This document shows, piece by piece, positions 15,639 to 24,542 of a stretch of DNA of 64,000 bases. How positions within the stretch are numbered: position 1 is the stretch's first letter; every line of letters begins with the position of its first letter. The notes beneath the pieces were generated by a model. It had not been told where the DNA came from. It saw only the letters and a program-made list of their open reading frames with translations, and did no database searches. The translations under genes were made by a program, and so were the position numbers. The DNA comes from Hymenobacter sp. H14-R3 (GTDB lineage: Bacteria; Bacteroidota; Bacteroidia; Cytophagales; Hymenobacteraceae). The DNA lies in contig NZ_JASITD010000018.1 of assembly GCF_030063445.1 (NCBI RefSeq), positions 1 through 64,000 on the forward strand, read 5' to 3'.

Positions 15639-16676
15639 ATGGCCGTTAACGACCTCGACGACTTGTTTCGCCAGCAGCTGGATGGGCACGCCACGCCGCC
15701 CGGCCCCGGCTTGCAGCAGCGGCTGGCCGAGCTAGCGGAGGCCGAGCGCCTCGACACCCTGTTTCGGACGGGGCTGGGAGCCCATGCTTCCCAGCCCCGC
15801 CGCGCCGTGTGGGAGCGCCTGGAGGATGAGCACCTGCACCCCCAGCCCCGCCGCCGCCGGGTGGTGGCCTGGTGGCAATACTCGGCCGCGGCGGTGCTGC
15901 TGCTACTGCTGCTGGCCGGCGGGGCCGGGCTGTGGCGCGGGCAGCTGAGGCAGCCAGCGGGGCCCGTAGCTACCGCTACTACTAACCCTCAGCCGGCAGC
16001 ACCCGCCACGGCTGCTCAGCCTAGCGCACCCGGCCGCCAAGCATTACCAAGCATTATTTCTGAAGCACAAATTATTGATAGTAAGATTATTGCGAATAAC
16101 ACGACCAGCACTTCTAAAAAAAATCAGGAAAATATTTTTTCCCAGGCAACGGCCCCGGCGCTTTCCCCATCTAGCCCCCCGATAGCCACTACTACCCGGC
16201 CGCGCCGCCCCGCCCCGGCACCCCAGGTAGCCAGTAGCTCTCGCCCAAAAACCCGGCGGCCGGACGCGGCCGCCGGCCAGTTGGCCACCACCGGGGGGCG
16301 GAAAGCCCCGGCTGGCCAGCCCCTCACTACCTCGCAGGAGACCCCGGCCACAATCGGTGCGCCAGCCCCCCGCGAAAACGCCACCCTCGCCGTAGCGGCC
16401 TTTACGGCCGCCACCGCCCCAGCTGGCGTGATTGAAGTAGACGTGCGGCGCGGCCCCGAAACCGCTCGCCCCGCCGCCGCCCCGGCCCCCACCGTGGTAG
16501 CTGAGGCGGCCCCGCGCCGCCGGCCCCGCCTGCGCCTCGGGGGCCTGCTACGCCAGGCCGACCAGCTGGTGCGTGGCGAATCGGTGAGCCTAGCCGAGGC
16601 CACCGGCCTGCCCGAGACCCTGACCGTGCACGCCCGCTTCGGCGGCCGCACGCTTAGCAAAACAATTGCCCTGTAG
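15639..16676 (+). CDS. Putative anti-sigma factor, single-pass membrane protein
   Basis: A 345-residue protein. Residues 1-75 are a soluble, acidic-helical segment (DLDDLFRQQLDGHATPPGP). One transmembrane helix lies at about 80-98 (AAAVLLLLLLAGGAGLW), followed by roughly 200 residues of Ala/Pro/Thr-rich low-complexity sequence. The small C-terminal part reads LRLGGLLRQADQLVRGESV. The topology (cytoplasmic N-terminus, periplasmic disordered C-terminus) and its position 49 bases after an ECF sigma gene suggest an anti-sigma factor. There is no HxxxCxxC zinc motif, so it is not the ZAS type. No homology is claimed beyond topology and context. Confidence 0.6.
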   Translation: MAVNDLDDLFRQQLDGHATPPGPGLQQRLAELAEAERLDTLFRTGLGAHASQPRRAVWERLEDEHLHPQPRRRRVVAWWQYSAAAVLLLLLLAGGAGLWRGQLRQPAGPVATATTNPQPAAPATAAQPSAPGRQALPSIISEAQIIDSKIIANNTTSTSKKNQENIFSQATAPALSPSSPPIATTTRPRRPAPAPQVASSSRPKTRRPDAAAGQLATTGGRKAPAGQPLTTSQETPATIGAPAPRENATLAVAAFTAATAPAGVIEVDVRRGPETARPAAAPAPTVVAEAAPRRRPRLRLGGLLRQADQLVRGESVSLAEATGLPETLTVHARFGGRTLSKTIAL

Positions 16677-16777
16677 CCGCTGGCAGTAGCTTATTGCCAG
16701 CTTTAGTTTTCGATTTCCTTGCCTCTCCATCGGGGCAGCCTTCTTTTTTACAGCCTTTTCTCAACGCTCTTTCCCTG

Positions 16778-17935
16778 ATGAAACCTGCTCTTTTTTCTGC
16801 TGCCTTGCTGGCGCTGTTTGCCGCCGCTACTACGGGCCAGGTCCGGGCGCTGGCCCTGCCCAAAATGCCCCTGGCCGGCACCGCGCCCACCGATACGATT
16901 GTGGTGCGGCTGCCCAACAAGGCGATTATGACGCTGGTGGTGCGCGATGCCGCCCAGCTGCGCCAGTTGCCCCAGTACCACCTCGACTCACTGGTGGCGC
17001 GGCTGGGGCCCTACATCAAGCGGGCCGATGAGGCAGCCAAAACGGCCACTACCGACCGCGTAACTACCCAGTTTTTTCCTAACCAGGACGCGCCCGGCCA
17101 GAGCCTGCCCGAAGAAATCCGCATTACGACCCACAGAGCGAGCGGTACGGGCCTTGGTTCCAGCAACCGGGTGGAGGTACTGCTGGATAAGGACAAAACT
17201 GCCGATGCGGGCAGCAAGCGGTCCCGGAAGGTAAATATTACCATCGGCGGCGGCAGCCAGGCCGCACGCGACTCGATGCGTGAGGCGCGCAATGACCGTA
17301 AGTCGTCTTCGACAAACTTTATATTTGACCTGGGGCTTAACGCGCTCGTTAATAACCATATAGACCGCGTGATGCCGGCTGGGCAGGTGCCCACCAGCCC
17401 GCTCGACCTGCGTACCGGCGGCTCACGCTACGTCAATCTCGGCTTCAATTTCAAGCAGCGGCTAGGCGCGCGGCGCAGCCCGCTCTACCTGATGGTCGGC
17501 CCCGAGCTCGCGTTTAACAACTACATGCTCGAAGGCAATTACAAGTGGATGAACCAGAATGGCTTGACCAGCGTGGTGCCCGAAAGCAGCAGCCGGCAGT
17601 ACCAGAAAACCAAGCTGGCAACCTCTACCCTCACCGTGCCGCTAATGCTTCAGCTCAACACGCACGGCAGCAGCCACTTTCACCTGGGCGCGGGTGGCTT
17701 TGTGGGCTACCGCCTGGCCAGCTGGACCAAGCTCAAGTATTTTGAGGAAGGCACGACTTACAAGGACAAAGATTATGGCTCGTACAACCTCAACGACTGG
17801 CAGTATGGCCTGCAAGGCATAATCGGCTTTAAGTCGCTGACCTTCTTTGCCAAGTATAACCTCAATCCGCTCTTCCGCGACGGCCAGGGCCTCCAGGCCC
17901 AGACGCTGAGCTTCGGCCTGCGCCTGTTTCAATAG
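16778..17935 (+). CDS. Outer-membrane beta-barrel protein (porin-like)
   Basis: A protein of about 385 residues from ATG 16778, with a signal peptide MKPALFSAALLALFAAA. After a linker rich in Lys, Arg, Asp and Ser (about residues 85-170), the C-terminal 210 residues alternate as beta-strands (FDLGLNALVN, YVNLGFNFKQR, PLYLMVGPELAFNNYM, FHLGAGGFVGYRL) and end in SFGLRLFQ. The C-terminal Phe-Gln end is close to the barrel signature. The pattern matches the outer-membrane beta-barrel (OMP_b-brl-like) proteins of Bacteroidota. It follows the ECF sigma and anti-sigma genes and may be part of their regulon or signalling unit. Confidence 0.75.
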   Translation: MKPALFSAALLALFAAATTGQVRALALPKMPLAGTAPTDTIVVRLPNKAIMTLVVRDAAQLRQLPQYHLDSLVARLGPYIKRADEAAKTATTDRVTTQFFPNQDAPGQSLPEEIRITTHRASGTGLGSSNRVEVLLDKDKTADAGSKRSRKVNITIGGGSQAARDSMREARNDRKSSSTNFIFDLGLNALVNNHIDRVMPAGQVPTSPLDLRTGGSRYVNLGFNFKQRLGARRSPLYLMVGPELAFNNYMLEGNYKWMNQNGLTSVVPESSSRQYQKTKLATSTLTVPLMLQLNTHGSSHFHLGAGGFVGYRLASWTKLKYFEEGTTYKDKDYGSYNLNDWQYGLQGIIGFKSLTFFAKYNLNPLFRDGQGLQAQTLSFGLRLFQ

Positions 17936-17981
17936 CGCGAAGTTTCCGCTTCGTACGCGAGCGCAGCGAGCAGGCGGCACC

Positions 17982-18105
17982 GGGCGACCGCATACGTAAC
18001 TGCTCGCTGCGCTCACTCGCAAGCTGAAGCTTACGCTACGTCTCCTGGGCGACCGCATACGCAAGTTGCTCGCTGCGCTCGCTCGCAAGCTGAAGCTTAC
18101 GCTAC
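17982..18105. repeat. Two direct repeats of about 58 bases
   Basis: Copy one (17982-18039) and copy two (18047-18105) both read gggcgaccgcatacg, then tgctcgctgcgctc, then ctcgcaagctgaagcttacg. They differ at about four positions and are seven bases apart. An inverted, shorter version (gcttcgtacgcgagcgcagc) lies just upstream at 17949-17968. The block is in the tail-to-tail gap between the beta-barrel gene and the methyltransferase gene and partly fills its 3' region. Confidence 0.8.
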
Positions 18106-18857
18106 ACTGCCCGGAAGAAGTTATCCAGCAGGATGGCGGCCGATACGGCTACGTTGAGGCTTTCGGCGCGGCCGCCGGGGCCGTGCGGAATGTGCAGCCG
18201 GCGTGTGAGCTGCGCGCCTACCTCGGGGCTGAGGCCGTGGCTTTCGCTGCCCATTACCAGCACGCCGGCCGGTTGCAGGTGCAGCTTGTGCACGTTATCG
18301 CCTTCTAAATCAGCCCCGTATATAGCCGCTTCCTTGGGGAGCGCGGCCAGCCAGGCGGCCAGGTCGCGGTCGGCCCACACGGGCACGCGGCCGAAGGCAC
18401 CCATGCTGGCGGCCACGGCTTTGGGGTTGAAGGGGTCGGCGCAGTTTTCGCTCAGCACCAGGCCGGGCAGGCCGTACCAGTCGGCCAGGCGCCAGAGGGT
18501 GCCCAGGTTGCCGGGGTCGGCCACGTTGTCGAGGGCCAGCACGAGGCGGGTGGTGGGCAGGGCGGCGGGCAGCGGTATTTCGGGCGGGCGGCGCACTACG
18601 GCCAGCGCGGCGGCGTTGGTTTGCAGGGTGCCGAGCTGAGTGAGCTCGTCTTCGGTGGCGAGCTGCACCAGCAGGCCGGGCGTGGGCGGCAACTGCCCGG
18701 CAAAGGCGGGCGTGGCGAGCAGGTGCTCGATTTCGAGGCCCGACCCAAGCAATTCTAGCACGCTTTTCGCACCTTCGACCAGGAAGGCGGCGTGGCGTTG
18801 CCGATATTTGCGCTGGTGTAGCGACCGAACGTATTTGGCGAGAGCTTTTGAAACCAT
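18102..18857 (-). CDS. TrmH/SpoU-family RNA 2'-O-methyltransferase
   Basis: A 251-residue SPOUT methyltransferase that would modify rRNA or tRNA ribose using S-adenosylmethionine. An N-terminal substrate-binding domain (KYVRSLHQRKYRQRHAAFLV, then EGAKSVLELL) is followed by the knot domain: LVLALDNVADPGNLGTLWRL (motif 1, with N and R), VLVMGSESHGLSPEV (motif 2) and the C-terminal IPHGPGGRAESLNVAVSAAI (motif 3). These match the YsgA/RlmB-like branch; the exact target nucleotide cannot be read from sequence. Its start codon is back to back with the BamA-like gene, only two bases from that gene's proposed GTG. Confidence 0.9.
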   Translation of the reverse strand: MVSKALAKYVRSLHQRKYRQRHAAFLVEGAKSVLELLGSGLEIEHLLATPAFAGQLPPTPGLLVQLATEDELTQLGTLQTNAAALAVVRRPPEIPLPAALPTTRLVLALDNVADPGNLGTLWRLADWYGLPGLVLSENCADPFNPKAVAASMGAFGRVPVWADRDLAAWLAALPKEAAIYGADLEGDNVHKLHLQPAGVLVMGSESHGLSPEVGAQLTRRLHIPHGPGGRAESLNVAVSAAILLDNFFRAV

Positions 18858-18859
18858 TA

Positions 18860-21760
18860 GTGCAACAAAGTAACGACCGGCCGCGCGTTGGCCCTACCAG
18901 CCTGGCCGCCGCGCTGCTGCTGGCCGTGGTGGCCCTGCTGCTGGCGGTGGGCTGCTCGCCGCTGCGCCTGCTCACGCCCCAGCAGCGCCTGCTCACCAAG
19001 GTGGAGGTGCAAAGCGAAGGCCTGAGCACGGCCCAGCAGGAGCGCCTGCTCACGCTGGTGCAGCAAAAGCCCAACCGCACCATTCCCATTCCCAAGCTGG
19101 CCGTGTATCAGCTGGGGCACTCCTTTTATGACTCGACCCGCATTGAGCGGCGGATAACTAAAATAAAGGACCGGTATACCAGCCGGCTGGCCGCCGTGCA
19201 GGGCGACTCGGCCCGCACCAGCAAGCTGCTGGCCCGCCGCGACCGCCTGCTGGCCCGCAAGCGCACGGCCCTCGAAAAGGGCAACTCCATTATGCGCCTG
19301 GGCGAGCCGCCCGTTATTTATGACCCCACGCTGAGCCAGCGCACCGTGGAGCAGCTCACTACCTACCTGCGCTCGCAGGGCTACTTTCGGGCGCAGGCCA
19401 GCTTCACCGATTCGGCCCGCTCGAAGCCCAGCCTCATTGCCAGCGCCCTGCGGGCGGTGGGCCTGCGCAAGCCCGTGCGGCCGGTGCCGCTGCGCGACTC
19501 AGCCGGCCAGCGGCTGCACCGGCTCGTTACGGTTACCTACCAAGTAAAAGAGGGCCAGGACTTTACCTACAGTCGCCTCACGCGCAGCATCCCCGACTCG
19601 GGGGTGGCGCGGGTGGTGGCCGGGGCGCAGGGCGCTACCGTGCTGCGCGTGGGCGACGCCTATAACGAAGACGTGATTGGCCAGGAGCGGCAGCGCCTCG
19701 AAAGCCTGCTAAAAAATGCGGGCTACTACGATTTCCGGGCTCAGTACATTACCCTGGAAGCCGACACCAGCTTCGAGACAAACCAGGTGCGCCTGCGGCT
19801 GCTCATTGCCAGCCCGCCCGGCGGACACCGCGCCTACCACCTGCGCAAGGTAACGGTGCTCACCGACGTGAGCCAGACCCGCGCCCTGCGCCTGGCCTCG
19901 GGCGACACTACCCGGCGGGCGGGCCGCCGCGCTGGCGGCCGGGTGGTGGCCCCCGCCGACAGCACCAACGTATCGGGCCGGGCGGTGGGCTCGGCCTCGG
20001 GCCGCATCTCCACGGCCAACATGCCGGCGGGCGTGACGCCGGCCGCCGTGGCCGACTCGCTGAGCGCGCGCCGGCTGCGGCGGGTGGGCCGCCGGGCTGC
20101 CCCGCGCGATACCGTGCGCCTCGACAGTATTATTTTTTCCAGCCGGGGCCCGCTACCCATCAGCCCGGGCATTTTGGCGCGGCAAGTAACGGTACGGCCC
20201 GGCCAGCTCTATAACCAGGCGCGTACGCAACGCACGCAACGCCAGCTCTCCAGCCTCGATATGTTCCGGTTTAACACCGTGAGCTACCGCAAGGTGACGG
20301 ACCGCCCCGACGCCGGCGAGGTGGGCGGCAACACCGAGGGCGTGGCCGCCGACAGCAGCCGGACGCTCACGGCTAGCTCTGCGGCCGCGGTGCTCACCGG
20401 CCCCGCCGCTCCCGGCCTGCTCGATGCCATCGTGACTACCTCGCCGAGCCCGCGCTTTTCCGAAACTACCGAATTTGGCGGCACCTACGTGGCGACCAAG
20501 GTGGGGCCGTTTGCCAACTTTCGCCTTAAGTGGCGCAACCCCTTTGGCGGGGCCGAGGTGCTGGAGCTCAGCGCCCGCGCCGGCCTGGAAGGCCAGCTGG
20601 CCCAGCTCGGCAACGACAGCGTCAGCATTGCTACCTACACGTTGCAGTACGGGGCTACGGCGGCCCTGCTGGTACCGCAGTTTCTGGTGCCGTTCCGGCT
20701 GGGCAACTTTTTGGCCGACTACCAGCCGCGCACGCGATTTGCCTTGTCCACTACGTTTACCAAGAGCGCCTACTACACCCGCAGCAACACCGAGTTTACG
20801 TTCGATTACCTCTGGCAAACCAGTGCGTATCAGCAGTATATCTTCACGCCCGTGGACTTGGGCATCGTGAGCACGCCCGTTATCAGCAAATTTTACCGCG
20901 ACCGCCTCACCAGCCTGCGCATCAACCAGGGCAGCCCGCTCTACCGCTCGTTTCAGCCCATTTACGAGCCCAGCTTCAGCTTCACCTCGCTTTATAATTC
21001 CAACGACCTTACCCAGACCCGCAACGCCAGCTACCTGCGCGTATTTGCCGAGCTGGGCGGCCTCACGCGGGGGCTGTACCGCAACGAGTCGTGGTTTCAG
21101 AAAACCCGCTTGTCGGTCTACAACTTTGCTAAAATCACGGTCGATTACCGGCGCTACTACAAGCTTTCGCCCACCACTTACCTGGCCTGGCGCCTTAATG
21201 GGGGCCTGGCCCACGCCCTCACCACCACCCCCGACACCACCGGCGAAAACGGCCGCGGCACGGTAGACCGCTTCATCATTCCCTACGACAAGTACCTGTT
21301 TGCGGGCGGCTCCAACAGCGTGCGCGCCTGGAGCCCGCGCCGGCTGGGCACCGGCTCCTACGCTACGCTGCTGCCCAGTGTGAATGGCCAGCCCCAGGAG
21401 CGCGACTATTACACCGAGCAGCCCGGCGAGGTGCTGCTGGAGGGCTCGGTGGAGTACCGCTTCCCGGTGTACTCGTTTATCAAGGGCGCGCTGTTTACCG
21501 ATTTTGGCAACGTCTGGGCCCTGCAACCCGATACCAACCGACCGGGGGCTGAGTTCCTGGTCAACCGCTTCTACAAGCAGTTTGCCATAGCATCGGGCTT
21601 CGGCGTTCGCATGGACTTTACCTTCCTCATTCTGCGCTTCGATGTGGCTACCAAGGTGTTTGACCCCACCGAAACCGGCCAGCCCTGGCGCCTGCGCAAC
21701 GCCATTAAAACCACTAACAACCAAACGGTTATAAACGTGGGTTTGGGGTATCCGTTTTAA
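18860..21760 (+). CDS. BamA/TamA-like outer-membrane assembly protein (lipoprotein)
   Basis: A protein of about 966 residues from GTG 18860 (a TTG at 18848 would overlap the divergent gene). The N-terminus is a lipoprotein signal with lipobox LLAVGC. POTRA-like segments include VKEGQDFTYSRLTRSIPDS and RQLSSLDMFRFNTVSYRKV. The C-terminal half is a 16-strand barrel of the Omp85 kind (ETTEFGGTYVATKVGPFANF, YLFAGGSNSVRAWSPRRLG, GEVLLEGSVEYRFPVY) and ends VINVGLGYPF. Bacteroidota encode several such accessory Omp85 proteins, thought to insert or transport outer-membrane proteins. A low-complexity Arg/Ala/Ser segment sits around residues 350-410. The sequence gives no evidence for its exact cargo. 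Confidence 0.85.
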   Translation: MQQSNDRPRVGPTSLAAALLLAVVALLLAVGCSPLRLLTPQQRLLTKVEVQSEGLSTAQQERLLTLVQQKPNRTIPIPKLAVYQLGHSFYDSTRIERRITKIKDRYTSRLAAVQGDSARTSKLLARRDRLLARKRTALEKGNSIMRLGEPPVIYDPTLSQRTVEQLTTYLRSQGYFRAQASFTDSARSKPSLIASALRAVGLRKPVRPVPLRDSAGQRLHRLVTVTYQVKEGQDFTYSRLTRSIPDSGVARVVAGAQGATVLRVGDAYNEDVIGQERQRLESLLKNAGYYDFRAQYITLEADTSFETNQVRLRLLIASPPGGHRAYHLRKVTVLTDVSQTRALRLASGDTTRRAGRRAGGRVVAPADSTNVSGRAVGSASGRISTANMPAGVTPAAVADSLSARRLRRVGRRAAPRDTVRLDSIIFSSRGPLPISPGILARQVTVRPGQLYNQARTQRTQRQLSSLDMFRFNTVSYRKVTDRPDAGEVGGNTEGVAADSSRTLTASSAAAVLTGPAAPGLLDAIVTTSPSPRFSETTEFGGTYVATKVGPFANFRLKWRNPFGGAEVLELSARAGLEGQLAQLGNDSVSIATYTLQYGATAALLVPQFLVPFRLGNFLADYQPRTRFALSTTFTKSAYYTRSNTEFTFDYLWQTSAYQQYIFTPVDLGIVSTPVISKFYRDRLTSLRINQGSPLYRSFQPIYEPSFSFTSLYNSNDLTQTRNASYLRVFAELGGLTRGLYRNESWFQKTRLSVYNFAKITVDYRRYYKLSPTTYLAWRLNGGLAHALTTTPDTTGENGRGTVDRFIIPYDKYLFAGGSNSVRAWSPRRLGTGSYATLLPSVNGQPQERDYYTEQPGEVLLEGSVEYRFPVYSFIKGALFTDFGNVWALQPDTNRPGAEFLVNRFYKQFAIASGFGVRMDFTFLILRFDVATKVFDPTETGQPWRLRNAIKTTNNQTVINVGLGYPF

Positions 21761-21902
21761 CGGTTTTATTGGTGAGGCAAACAAAAGGTCCTGTGGCCGC
21801 CGAGGCTCGACTATGCTCTTATTGCCTCACTACTTCATTTGCCTAAGTGACTGATTTACAGATTTTTTGCAAATAATATAGCTGCAAAACCTTAGGGCTG
21901 AC

Positions 21903-21910
21903 TAAATTTG
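21903..21910 (+). promoter_or_regulatory. Candidate -7 element TAAATTTG for the surface-protein gene
   Basis: An exact TAnnTTTG match, followed by CGGGG, 25 bases before the ATG at 21936. The preceding 40 bases are AT-rich (tttttgcaaataatata), unusual for this DNA and in line with a promoter region. Confidence 0.45.
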
Positions 21911-21935
21911 CGGGGTTTCCCCCTTTTTCTGCTAA

Positions 21936-24425
21936 ATGAAAAATCTGCTATTCACTTTTCTCTTGTCCGGTAGCTGGCTATTGGCCCGCGCAGCCCCGGT
22001 GGCCAACTCCGATGCGGCCAGCACGCCGGGCAAAACGGCCGCTACCTTTTCCGTTACGGCCAACGACACTGGTGCGCCGGTAGCGGCCACGGTCGATTTT
22101 ACCACCAGTACCACCGCCGCGCGCCTCACCACGCGCACCGTGGGCGGGCAGGGCACCTTCACGGTCGATGACCTGGGCAACGTCACCTTTACGCCCCTTG
22201 CCACGTTTTCGGGCACCAGTAGCACCACGTATTTTGTGCGTGATGCCGCGGGGGTAGCCTCCAACCGGGCCACCATCACGGTAACGGTGGGGCCCATAAC
22301 CAGCAACGATTTTGTGCTGGTAACCTACCAAACCCCCCGCACGTTTCAGCCCACCACCAACGACGTATCGAGCACGGGCTTCGACTTTCTAACCCTCGAC
22401 CTCGACTTGGCCCAGCCCGGCGTGCAGGCCCAGCTGGTGCTGGCCGCAGGCACCCTGCAAAGCGACGGGGCCGGCAACGTCACCTTTGCGCCCACCGCGG
22501 GCTTTACGGGCAGCGTGCCCGACGTAACCTACACTGTTTCGAGCGCGGGCAGCCCGGCGGCGAGCAGCAACGTGGGCACCATCCAGCTGCGGGTGGGCGG
22601 GCTGCCGTTTGCGTGCAGCGGCGAGTTTTACCAGATTAGCCAAGTGGGTGCCACGGCCCAGCTGTTTCGGCTGGTGCGCAACACCACGGGTGGCACGGTC
22701 AACTACACCGCTACGCTGCTCTACGACACCGGCGTACGGCTCAACAGCTTGGCGCTGAGCGGCCAGGATGGCTACCTCTACGCCGTGGGTATCAACACCA
22801 GTGCGCCCGGCATCATCAACGTGGGCCAAGTGTACCAGTTCAGCCAGAATGGGGCCGTGAACCTGGGCCTGATGCCGGGCTTACCGGCCCAGGCCTTCAA
22901 CTCGGCCACGGCCGACAACCAAGGCAACTACTACCTGGCTAACAACAACACCAGTACCCTCTACCGAGCTGACCTGAAGACGTTTACGGCGGCGAGCGTG
23001 CCGCTGGCGAGCGCGGCCAACTGCGGCGACATCGCCTTCGACCCCACCACGGGCTATCTCTATGCCTCGCGCTACCCCAGCAGCCTCTACCGCATTGACC
23101 TAGCCAGCGCCGACGCCAAAAAGCCCGTATTGGCCCTGAGCACCGGCACCACAGGCGGCGACATGGGGTCCATCTTTTTCGATGCCAGCGGCACGCTCTA
23201 TGGGGCCAGCAACCAGGGCGAGTTTTTCATCTACGACCTCACCACGGGCCAGAGTACGCTGGTAGGCACGGCCAACACGGCCAGCCAGGGCGACGGCGCC
23301 AGCTGCGCCTTCCCGGCCCAGAAGCTCGACGTGGTGAAGGCGGCCGGCGCTGTTAACAAGCGTAGCGCCACGGTATTCGACGTGCCGTTCAGCATGCAAC
23401 TGCGCAATACCAGCAGTGCCGAAGACCCTAACATTCAGGTTAATGACTTTCTATTTTCGGCCAGTGCCGGCAACACCAACGTTACGTTTCCGGGGGCGGC
23501 CAGCGTAACTATTGTGGCGGGGCCTGCGGCTACCATTGCGGGAGCCGCCGTGGCCACCAACGCGGTTTTCACCGGCCAGCAGGGCAATACGGGCCTGCTA
23601 CCGGGCACCCAGTCGCTGCAAGCCGGCCAAACGGCCGTGCTCACCTTCACGGCCCGCGTCACGTATCCGGCCGGCAGCGTGCCCAGCCAGGCCCAGAACA
23701 CGGCCTACGCCAGCACCGCCAGCGCCACCCCCAACAGCGGCTACCAGCAGCTGAGCGACGGCTCCCTCGTATCGCCCGACCAGGTACTGGCCACCGACCG
23801 CTCTACTACGGGGGCTACCCTGCCCAGCTCGCCCAACGCCGACACGCCCGCCCCCACGATAGTTAACTTCAGCAACGCCACGCCTTTGCCGGTGGTGCTG
23901 AGCAGCTTTGTAGCCACGGCCGCCGGCAGCACCGCGCAACTCGCCTGGACCACCGCCAGCGAGGTCAACAACGCCTATTTTGGCGTAGAGCGCGCCACGG
24001 CCGCCGGCAGCTTTACCAGCCTGAGCACGGTGGCTGGGCACGGCAACCGCGCGCTCGGGGCCGCTTACAGCTTTGTTGATGCCGAGGCCGCCCACGCGGG
24101 CAGCCTGCTCTACTACCGCCTGCGCCAAGTCGATACCGACGGCACAGCAAGCTACTCGCCGGTGCGCGTAGTGCGGCTGGCTGGCGCGGGCCTGGCCACG
24201 GTAGCCCTCTACCCCAACCCCGCCGGCGCGGCCGCTACCCTCGACCTCACGGCCCTGCCCGCCGGCCCCTGCGCCGTTGCGGTCTACGACCTGGCGGGCC
24301 GGCTGCTAGCCACCTATTCGCTGGCCGGCGGCCAGGCCCACAGCCTCAGCCTGCGGGCGTTACCGCTGGGCGTGAGCCTACTGCGCGTAGCGGGCCAAAC
24401 GCTGCGCCTGCTGCACCAGGAGTAG
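21936..24425 (+). CDS. T9SS-exported surface protein with beta-propeller-like domain
   Basis: An 829-residue secreted protein. The signal peptide spans residues 1-19. Two cadherin/Ig-like repeats follow (ANDTGAPVAATVDFTTSTTA, then TYFVRDAAGVASNRATITVT, and a second copy ending TYTVSSAGSP). Residues 225-455 form a repeated-blade region (LYAVGINTS, YYLANNNTSTLYRADLKTF, YLYASRYPSSLYRIDL, LYGASNQGEFFIYDL), like the DUF6923/NHL-type propellers. A beta-sandwich segment then leads to the C-terminal sorting domain (ALYPNPAGAAATLDL, then VAVYDLAGRLLATYSL), the type A signal for the type IX secretion system. It is probably displayed on or released from the cell surface. The ligand is unknown. Confidence 0.85.
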   Translation: MKNLLFTFLLSGSWLLARAAPVANSDAASTPGKTAATFSVTANDTGAPVAATVDFTTSTTAARLTTRTVGGQGTFTVDDLGNVTFTPLATFSGTSSTTYFVRDAAGVASNRATITVTVGPITSNDFVLVTYQTPRTFQPTTNDVSSTGFDFLTLDLDLAQPGVQAQLVLAAGTLQSDGAGNVTFAPTAGFTGSVPDVTYTVSSAGSPAASSNVGTIQLRVGGLPFACSGEFYQISQVGATAQLFRLVRNTTGGTVNYTATLLYDTGVRLNSLALSGQDGYLYAVGINTSAPGIINVGQVYQFSQNGAVNLGLMPGLPAQAFNSATADNQGNYYLANNNTSTLYRADLKTFTAASVPLASAANCGDIAFDPTTGYLYASRYPSSLYRIDLASADAKKPVLALSTGTTGGDMGSIFFDASGTLYGASNQGEFFIYDLTTGQSTLVGTANTASQGDGASCAFPAQKLDVVKAAGAVNKRSATVFDVPFSMQLRNTSSAEDPNIQVNDFLFSASAGNTNVTFPGAASVTIVAGPAATIAGAAVATNAVFTGQQGNTGLLPGTQSLQAGQTAVLTFTARVTYPAGSVPSQAQNTAYASTASATPNSGYQQLSDGSLVSPDQVLATDRSTTGATLPSSPNADTPAPTIVNFSNATPLPVVLSSFVATAAGSTAQLAWTTASEVNNAYFGVERATAAGSFTSLSTVAGHGNRALGAAYSFVDAEAAHAGSLLYYRLRQVDTDGTASYSPVRVVRLAGAGLATVALYPNPAGAAATLDLTALPAGPCAVAVYDLAGRLLATYSLAGGQAHSLSLRALPLGVSLLRVAGQTLRLLHQE

Positions 24426-24475
24426 CCCTGGCCGGGCAATGCCTCTGCCTTTGCCCCTCCGCCAACCCCCCAATC

Positions 24476-24517
24476 AAAAAGGAGCCCCGGTGCGCACGCA
24501 CCGAGGCTCCTTTTTTT
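24476..24517. terminator. Bidirectional rho-independent terminator
   Basis: A 14-base stem, ggagccccggtgcg / cgcaccgaggctcc, with one mismatch, flanked by five A on the left and seven T on the right. It lies between two convergent genes (surface protein and E1 dehydrogenase) and can serve both. Confidence 0.9.
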
Positions 24518-24542
24518 GGTTAATTATTTGACTTGCAACATT

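Noticed and set aside
20153..21784. 543-residue open frame on the minus strand
   Set aside because: Lies fully antisense to the barrel half of the BamA-like gene; the product is Gly/Ala/His-rich without motifs, as expected for a complementary frame in GC-rich DNA.
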